Shown here piece after piece: positions 56,127-62,500 of a stretch of DNA of 62,500 nt (positions within the stretch are counted from its first letter, which is position 1; every line of letters begins with the position of its first letter). The stretch spans positions 1-62,500 of the forward strand of contig JAIVFJ010000032.1 in NCBI GenBank assembly GCA_025765615.1. Direction: 5' to 3'. The DNA comes from Zopfochytrium polystomum (lineage: Eukaryota > Chytridiomycota > Chytridiomycetes > Chytridiales > Chytridiaceae). The translations under genes and the position numbers were made by a program. The notes below the pieces were generated by a model, which did no database searches, was not told the DNA's origin, and worked only from the letters and a program-made list of their open reading frames with translations.

Positions 56127-59100
56127 ATGCCACAGGCGGGCACCCCCCGCGGTCGAATGCGCCCTACCATTCCCGCGTCTCGCCGTCGCCTTCTCCTCAT
56201 TCTCATATCGTCGTCAACCACAATCGCCACATCCGTCGTCCTCTTTCTCCCCGCATTCGCCTCCCCCGCGGCTGCCGCCCATCGGCCTTCACAGCCCCCG
56301 CCCGAAAGCTCCATCTCGCCTTCACTGATGTCGCAGGCATATGATGTTTTTGCATCATTCGCGGCATTCCTTCCCGAGGATCTGCAATCGGGCCCTGTGC
56401 CCGTCGGCGTAGCCACCGTAGTGGCTGCCTGCGGAATCTGGGGCCTTTTGCAGCTCTCCTCGACGGTCACCGGTGCAAGGCGGATGGTAGCTGTTCAGCG
56501 AATCGTTGACGAGCGGATCAAGCGACGTGGATCGGGCGCTGTGATCGATGGCGAGATTCGCAGACCACGTCCGGGTGGGTGGTCCCTCTCGCGTCGTTTT
56601 GCGTCGCGCGATCTCAAGCCCCATCAGCTGGGACAGAGTTTATATTGACCCACAACCCTCAGATGAACCTTTCTTTCCACCTGGCCTGTACAATCTTGGA
56701 AACACGTGCTTCATGAACTCGGTCATCCAGGTTCGTATACCCCAAAAGGCCTCTGATCTGACATATCCGGATTCAGGCTGTGTGCTCGCTTCCCCCACTG
56801 TTCGAATTTCTACGGGATCGATGTTATCAGTACTACTCTGCTGATGTCCCAGATCCGGCAGACGGAAGTGAAAAGAAGCCTCTTCTAGTAACGGAAGCTC
56901 TGCTAGATCTAGTTGTCGGTAAGCGAGCCCCCTTTCGTGCCGAATGAAATCGTATCTGAAGCTCACTTCGCGAACAATACGAAGCCTTGAACTCGATGGA
57001 CAGAACACGGCGTGTACTTAAACCGAGCGAATTTATTGCCGCGTTAGCAGCAACTAGCAAGGGAAACCGTCGCCTCATGTGCTATGAGCAACAGGTAAGC
57101 CATTGGAACGTTTCTCGCTCCCCACGCGAGTCGCTTACAAATTTTTTGCTGCTTTACTTCAGGATGCTCACGAACTTTTGCAAATTCTGTCGAGTAGTCT
57201 TACGGATGAAGAAGCGCCTGGGCCGCCTTTAGTTCTTTCCCTTTTCGATCTGGATTCCTTGAAAGCAGAGGCACCTGGGTTGCCACTGTCGTTAAAGCGA
57301 GCCGACTCCAAACCTGTGCCACCACCAGGGAAAAAAACGCAGTTGAAACGTCGCCGATCGCGAACGCTTGTGGCGGAAGGCTTCACTTTGTTCCCCAATT
57401 TGCCGCAGAACCTCCGAAACCCCTTCACTGGCCTTTTGGCTCATTCCATGTCATGCCTGGTTTGCGGATACCGCCCCGAAGTGAGGCATGACACCTTTGA
57501 CAACATATCCCTCGCCGTCCCGCATGCCGTGAGTAGAAAACGGGCCTTACAACTTCAGGAGTTTCTGATCTTTATATGCAAACTGCAGTCAGCCACATCT
57601 GTCCAAGCGTTACTCAACTCCTACGTCTCACATGAGGACATCGAAGGCTACGCATGTGCTCGATGTATTTTGATTGCCACGGTGCAAAGCATTTCAAAGG
57701 ACATAGAGGTTCTAAAAGAGCAAATCGCGGCGGTCAGCCAGAAAGCGAAGAAGGAGACCAGCGATCAATTGCGAAACAAGAGAAAAGACGATTTACGCAT
57801 TTTGCTGAACGAACTGCGAGATCAAGAGCAGAATCGTCGTTTGGTGGAGTATGCCGCTCGCTTTGATGTCGAGAAAAAATTGGTAAGGTCGGAGACGGCC
57901 CACGCGAAATTCGTTGGACAGTGAAACATAGTTTAACGAAAACTTCGATGCAGCCCGTGACAATCAAGAAAGCAAAAGTCACAAGCGCACACGCTCAAAA
58001 GCAGATCCTCATCGCTCATCCCCCTCAAGTCCTATGTCTTCACATGCAGCGATCGGTGTACACGCCCTCCGGCGTCGTCTACAAAAACAACTGCCGCGTC
58101 AAGTTCGATCCCATTCTCGACTTAACACCGTTCTGTTCGTATATGGGGGGTTCAATCGCCAATGCTTCGCCGGTAGCCGCGGAACGATTAATGGAAATAC
58201 AAGCAGAACTCGAGCGACGCAGAGCTGCACTCCGAAATGCACGTGAAGGGAATCCTGGGTCTGGATCAGGAAGATTCGGAAACATTGTTTTGAGCGCAAC
58301 GACCGACGCAGATGCCCCACCTCCTCTTGAGCAAGTGGACGCTGACTCTAGCGACAACCAGCAGTCCCAAGCCGAGAGTTCCAAACCAACCACGCAGCGG
58401 AGCAAGCGGCGTTCGTCCGGAAACAAAAGAAGCGGCTTGCGCGGTGGGGCCGCCACCAATGATCTCGATGGGGACGACGATGCCGAAAGGAGCTCCCTTA
58501 CCCTCGACGGCGTGAACAGTCTTGTTGAAGGATCGGACAGCTCCATCGCTGTGCCGAACGGCGACACAGCCACCGCCAACGAGAAGGAGGAGTCTAGCGA
58601 CGAGGACATGCCGACGCTCGTTCAGTCCGTCACAACGTCGTTTGCTTCTGCGTCCTCCAGCAATGCCGCCTCGGATCCTGCTGCGAATCTGGGCGGGCTA
58701 GCGACTGCGCATTCTTCGAACGGCGCGGCGCCGACAGGGGCCCACCTGATTACCTCAGCCGCGCAGCCCCAACCACCTACGCCACCCCGTCCCCACCACG
58801 GCACTTGTACCGACTCCACGCGGTGGTGCTGCACCACGGCTCCCACGACTCTGGTCACTTTGTCACGTTCCGCCGGTGTCCGCACCCCCTAAGCGAGGAG
58901 GCGCAGCGGATGAAGCTCGATCCGGTCGGCGTCGTCGCAATGGGAAAGAAAAGCGGCGGCAGTGGTGTGGACGGAGAGGATAATGAGGCGGAAGGCGAGG
59001 ACGGCGACCAGGAGGAGGACGAAGATGAGGAGGCAGAGGGGCTGGTGGCAGCGGGGGGCGAGGGCAGGGAGGGAACGGCTGAGGCGGCGGCGGTGCTCGA

Positions 59101-59500
59101 AGGTGGGACAGCAGCAGCTGGTCAAGGGTCGGGGCTGCGCAAGCGAAAGAAGGGTGGGAAGAGCTCGGCCGGCGCAGTGCGCGCGTCTGGCGACGAAGGA
59201 CTCGTGGCGGAGGCGGTGGTGGCGACAACCGCTGCAACAGGACCCGCCTCAGCATCGCAGGCTGGCGAACCTGCTGAGAAGAGCGGCGGCGGCGGCGGGA
59301 AGAAGAAGCGGAAGAAGAAAAAGTCAGCGGGAGAAAGCGCAGCGCGTGGGGAAAGCAAGGCGAAGGGTGGTGGCGGCGAAGAAGGCGTGCGGTGGTTCCG
59401 GATATCGGACGACCACGTGGACATTGTCACTGATGTGCGATACGAGGTCTTTGAGGCGGGCGGGGCGAACGCCTACATGCTATTTTACGAGAGAATATGA
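56127..59500 (+). CDS. UBP1: Membrane-anchored ubiquitin-specific protease, UBP1/USP30-like
   Basis: Exons 56127-56578, 56637-56730, 56777-56918, 56985-57094, 57163-57528, 57589-57882 and 57954-59500. The N-terminus has two hydrophobic segments (RRLLLILISSSTTIATSVVL and VPVGVATVVAACGIWGLLQL), like the membrane-anchored yeast Ubp1 and mitochondrial USP30. Catalytic Cys box GLYNLGNTCFMNSVIQ; QDAHELLQILSS; zinc-finger-like CLVCGYRPE and GYACARC; HPPQVLCLHMQR; His box LYRLHAVVLHHGSHDSGHFV; final WFRISDDHVDIV and AYMLFYERI. The 57529-57588 intron is a multiple of three and could be retained. Between GHFVTFRR and WFRISDD lies a roughly 175-residue acidic, Gly- and Lys-rich insertion. The frame slips by one base at the C-run near 58780-58800, just before LYRLHAV, so a missing C is likely. 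The role is removal of ubiquitin from membrane-associated targets. Confidence 0.88.
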
Positions 59501-59672
59501 AGGGGCCGTGGTGGAAGGGCCTCTTCTAACCCCCGAATAAACGAGAAGATAAGGCAAAATGGGGAGGTCACGTGGACGGACACGAGCAAACGAGCGCCTC
59601 CGCCACCCTGGCCAGAAATGGAAAGAGCGAAGAAGACAATGAGCAGCGAACAGAGAAAAACCAGCAGAATTC

Positions 59673-61044
59673 ATGACGGGGCCGACGACGTCGACGACAA
59701 GGAGTAGGAGGACAGGGTGTCGGAGGAGGAGGAGGAGATGGGCCGCCAGTCGCCACGAGCCCCTGGAGTCACCGGCAACTGTGGCATCGAGCAACCTCCC
59801 ATGTCCATCCCTCGCCGACGCCGCTGCCCGCCCCGCCTTCCTCTTCTCGATCGCCATCGCATCGTTCATCGCCGTCGCCATCGCAGTCGCCACCCCCGCT
59901 TCCGCGATCTTCCCCCTCCGCGGCCAGATCGCCGGCGACGGCGTGCCGTTCGTCGCCGGGACGTGGCATGCGGCAAAGGGTACCCATTACGGTACGGTTT
60001 CGGTGGGAGGGGCTGCATATTTTTTTTTTTTTTTTGTTTTGGTTTTTTTTATGGTTTGTTGTTTTTGTTGTTTTGTTGGTTGGCCCGATTACCCTAGCAC
60101 GTGACATCCACCATTACTACCAGGTCCTTTCCCGTCGAACACTCGAGTTTCGGAGCAGGGATTCCTTTCGAACGATGTGGTGAGTGGTTTGTGTGTTGTG
60201 TGATCAGTGGGCTACGGTTCTCTACTTGTTTTTTTTTTTTTTTTTAACCAAAACTGCTTTCAGGGTGTGGGATGCTCGAACGGACAGCCCGGTGGCGATC
60301 CCCGCTGGAACGCCATTCTCGCGAACGGGACGTACCCGCCGGTCGACAACGGCATCAACAACTCGACCGTGTGGCCGGTCGTGCCAGTTGGTATGTTCTG
60401 TTGTTTTCAAGCCTGCCGCACCTCTTCTTTTTTTTTGTTGTTTTGTTTTGTGCGCGGATTGGTCTCGCACCGCTCGTTCCTTGGATAACGCGACGTTCCC
60501 TAAACTATTTCACGCACAAACGAACCCTTCCGCCCACCACCAACACAGTCGCAGTCTCCCAGCGCATGTACGGCGGCCCCAACAAGAACGTGGTGTGTTT
60601 CTCGACGGTCACGATCCGCAGCGCGAGCAACGCGTCGGCGCAGGTCACGGCGCACGTCGTCGACTTTTGCCCGACGTACGGGTGCCTGTGGACGTTCGAC
60701 ATGCTGTCGTACAACGTCGACCTCTACGGCCAGGAGACGTGGTTTGCGCTGGGCGGCGGCGTCGACGGCGACGGCTCGTTGGATTTGGAGATTCAGGTGT
60801 GTGTGTTTCTGTTTGGGGATTGGGAGGAACTTTCTTTTTTTTTTAGCTCAACCCGTTCAATGGCCCACGCCCCCCCTTTTTTCTTGCTCTTGTCTCGGTG
60901 CAGTGGCCGGCCGGCCTCACTCCCCGCGACACGGCCGTCACGTCTGCCGCTGCGCCCCTGGTCTCCGCCGCGATCCATTGCTTGGCCGCGTTGGCATCCG
61001 CTGCCTCATTCATCGCGGCGACGTATCCAGCAGGCTTTGCATGA
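59673..61044 (+). CDS. Secreted, probably GPI-anchored double-psi beta-barrel (barwin/expansin-like) protein
   Basis: Exons 59673-59991, 60124-60179, 60264-60390, 60549-60796 and 60904-61044, in phase, 296 aa. A basic N-region is followed by a hydrophobic signal (FLFSIAIASFIAVAIAVA, ending PASA). The mature part includes GVGCSNGQPGGDPRWNAILA, then VAVSQRMYGGPNKNVVCFST, VTAHVVDFCPTYGCLWTFDM and a final WFALGG...GSLDLEIQW. This pattern of variable Cys, AHVVDFCP and a closing LEIQW fits double-psi beta-barrels. The C-terminus is hydrophobic (SAAIHCLAALASAASFIAAT), as in GPI signals. The likely site is the cell surface or wall, possibly acting on wall polysaccharide; catalytic activity is not shown. 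The N-region before the signal is unusually long (about 50 residues), so the first ATG may be wrong. It is tandem with the protease gene 172 bp upstream. Confidence 0.72.
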
Positions 61045-62200
61045 ATCGGAGAACGTCGTTGTTTTCTTTCGCCCACTCCCTTTCATTTCCTCCGCCAGTT
61101 CGACCCAAAGCAGGCTCTTCTCCCCTCGCATGTATTGTGCAGACAGTTTCTTCCATTAGCGATGCCTAGACCTCTCTTGTCTGTCTTTCCCGCTCTATTG
61201 TTTCGATTTCGGGTCGCCTTTCCGCATTTTCGTTTTCTGCTCCTTCTGTCTCTCGGTTTTGACGTTCGTGGACTCAATCGCACCTCTGAGACCCGTCACT
61301 GCTTGTGTTTTCAGCCCTTTTCCCCACTCTTTTGGGTCGGTGGGTAGTTGCTTTCTTTCCGTGAGTTAGAAGCCTTTACGTTCGCTCCTGTTTCGCTTAT
61401 CACCAGTATGTCTCTATGTTCCCGTTTTCCTTGGTTGCGGTTGTTGGAAAGCAAACCACCGAAAAAAAGGAAAGAAAGAAGGAAAAAAAAAGGAAACAAA
61501 AGTGAAGCGGTGGGGGTACCAAAATCTGCCCAAACGATCGAGAGCATACACAAAAGAATTACCGTCAACATAGACACTGGGCGCTGCGGAGGCAAACGAG
61601 ATAATCGATGTGTTATTCAAAAAGAAGAAGAAAAACCAGTAATAATAAGATGACAAAGTTCGGCGCAACCCTCGAAGCATACATAGTACTCCTCCCCTGT
61701 TTTCTCAAGAAGATTCAGTCGGTTCCCCAGCAAATGACTGTCGTTTTTGATCCCCAAGGGCTGGGCGTCGTCGACCGGCGCCCCGAGGCGCACAACAGCA
61801 TGAAAGGATGAGCCGTAGCCTGAGAAAACTTGGAAGCAGCAGCATGTGTTTCCTGCACAATCACCCTTCGCGGCCGACATTTCGTGGATCTCATCAGTCA
61901 ATTGCTCCGCCTCCAAAAGGAAAGGGGGGAAACTAGTGTAAAGCAGGAAATGAAACTGATCTTGTCCCCGGGGCCGTTATCACAAAGGGCTAGGGGAAGC
62001 CTTTTGAAGGAACTGGTGCAGTGAGGGGGGGTAGGGTTCTTTAGTTTGGGCTGGTGTTTAAGTCTTGGGGGGTGAGAAGGTTGCGTCTCATCTCGTCTCC
62101 CAGGGACCATTACCGTTGGGAAGTTTGCGATTACGTCAGGCTGAGTGGGCCGAGAGTGGGGAGACAGCGATCTGGGGGGAGCGCGACACACACGCACACA

Positions 62201-62241
<41 letters not shown>

Positions 62242-62500
62242 CGAGCGACACGAGAGGAGGGTGACAGAGCGCGACACAGCGAGAGGAGAGGGAGAGAGTG
62301 CAGGCACCGCCACGAGGGCGGCGGGGGCCGAGCACAGGGCTGTCTCTTGCTCACTCTCTCTGTCTCTCTCGCTCACTCACTCTCTCTCTATCTGCTCCCC
62401 ATTTTCGCGTCCCCGAATGCACGCAAAACGTTGTCCCGCCACCCGCCCTATTTACCCCGCCAATGAACGCGCTTCATCCTATCAACCGCATCAACAGAGA
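61045..62500. other. Intergenic with CA microsatellite
   Basis: No supported gene. A-rich tract at 61460-61500, A/G-rich tract at 61615-61640, a nearly pure CA repeat at about 62188-62241, and CT-rich sequence at 62345-62395. ORFs here are low complexity. Confidence 0.6.
62188..62241 (+). repeat. CA dinucleotide microsatellite
   Basis: An almost uninterrupted CA run of more than 20 units, with one CCCACA interruption. Confidence 0.95.

Noticed and set aside
61898..62466. ORFs across the CA repeat
   Set aside because: His-Thr or Cys-Val repeats from the microsatellite; not credible coding sequence.

Overview
This is a eukaryotic nuclear window, most likely from an early-diverging (chytrid-like) fungus. 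The evidence is the many short GT-AG introns (about 45-100 nt), the fungal-type gene set (five-RRM MRD1, vacuolar CPS1-type peptidase, membrane-anchored UBP1-like protease) and the mix of Ty3/gypsy chromoviruses, Ty1/copia and non-LTR elements. The lineage call is inference; no rRNA or marker comparison could be run.

Left gene island (1-13.3 kb): a Ser/Gln-rich regulator-like gene running off the left edge (-), a microsatellite-rich gap, PBDC1 (+), MRD1 (-, 8 exons), ALG6 (+, 9 exons, head-to-head with MRD1 over about 136 bp), an unrecognised four-exon gene (+), and a broken short-chain dehydrogenase (-). MPC2 (+) sits alone at 17.0-17.8 kb.

Transposon domain (about 14-53 kb, interrupted by one host gene at 40.5-42.7 kb): two chromodomain-bearing Ty3/gypsy families (here A and C), a Ty1/copia element (B) with about 1.1 kb LTRs, a gag-like fragment (D) present as inverted copies, and an 8.4 kb non-LTR element. 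The non-LTR element is flanked by a perfect 17 bp target duplication and sits inside a reverse-oriented family-A element; the second A copy at 47-52 kb preserves the empty site. LTR-B copies face each other at 19.6-20.8 and 27.3-28.4 kb, and D copies at 21.6-22.2 and 29.4-30.0 kb, so 19.6-30 kb is a large imperfect inverted structure. A decayed 28S rRNA fragment follows a solo LTR at 53.2 kb.

Right gene island (53.7-61.1 kb, all +): a CPS1-type M20 carboxypeptidase, a UBP1/USP30-like deubiquitinase and a secreted, probably GPI-anchored double-psi beta-barrel protein. The gene inside the transposon domain encodes a seven-helix membrane protein with a roughly 300-residue Ser/Pro-rich loop between helices 5 and 6, which is the most interesting host protein here.

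MPC2, UBP1 and probably PBDC1 each show a one-base phase error in otherwise conserved coding sequence, two of them next to C-runs, and the non-LTR element is broken almost only by single-base shifts. This may reflect homopolymer errors in the assembly, so broken calls should be read with that in mind.
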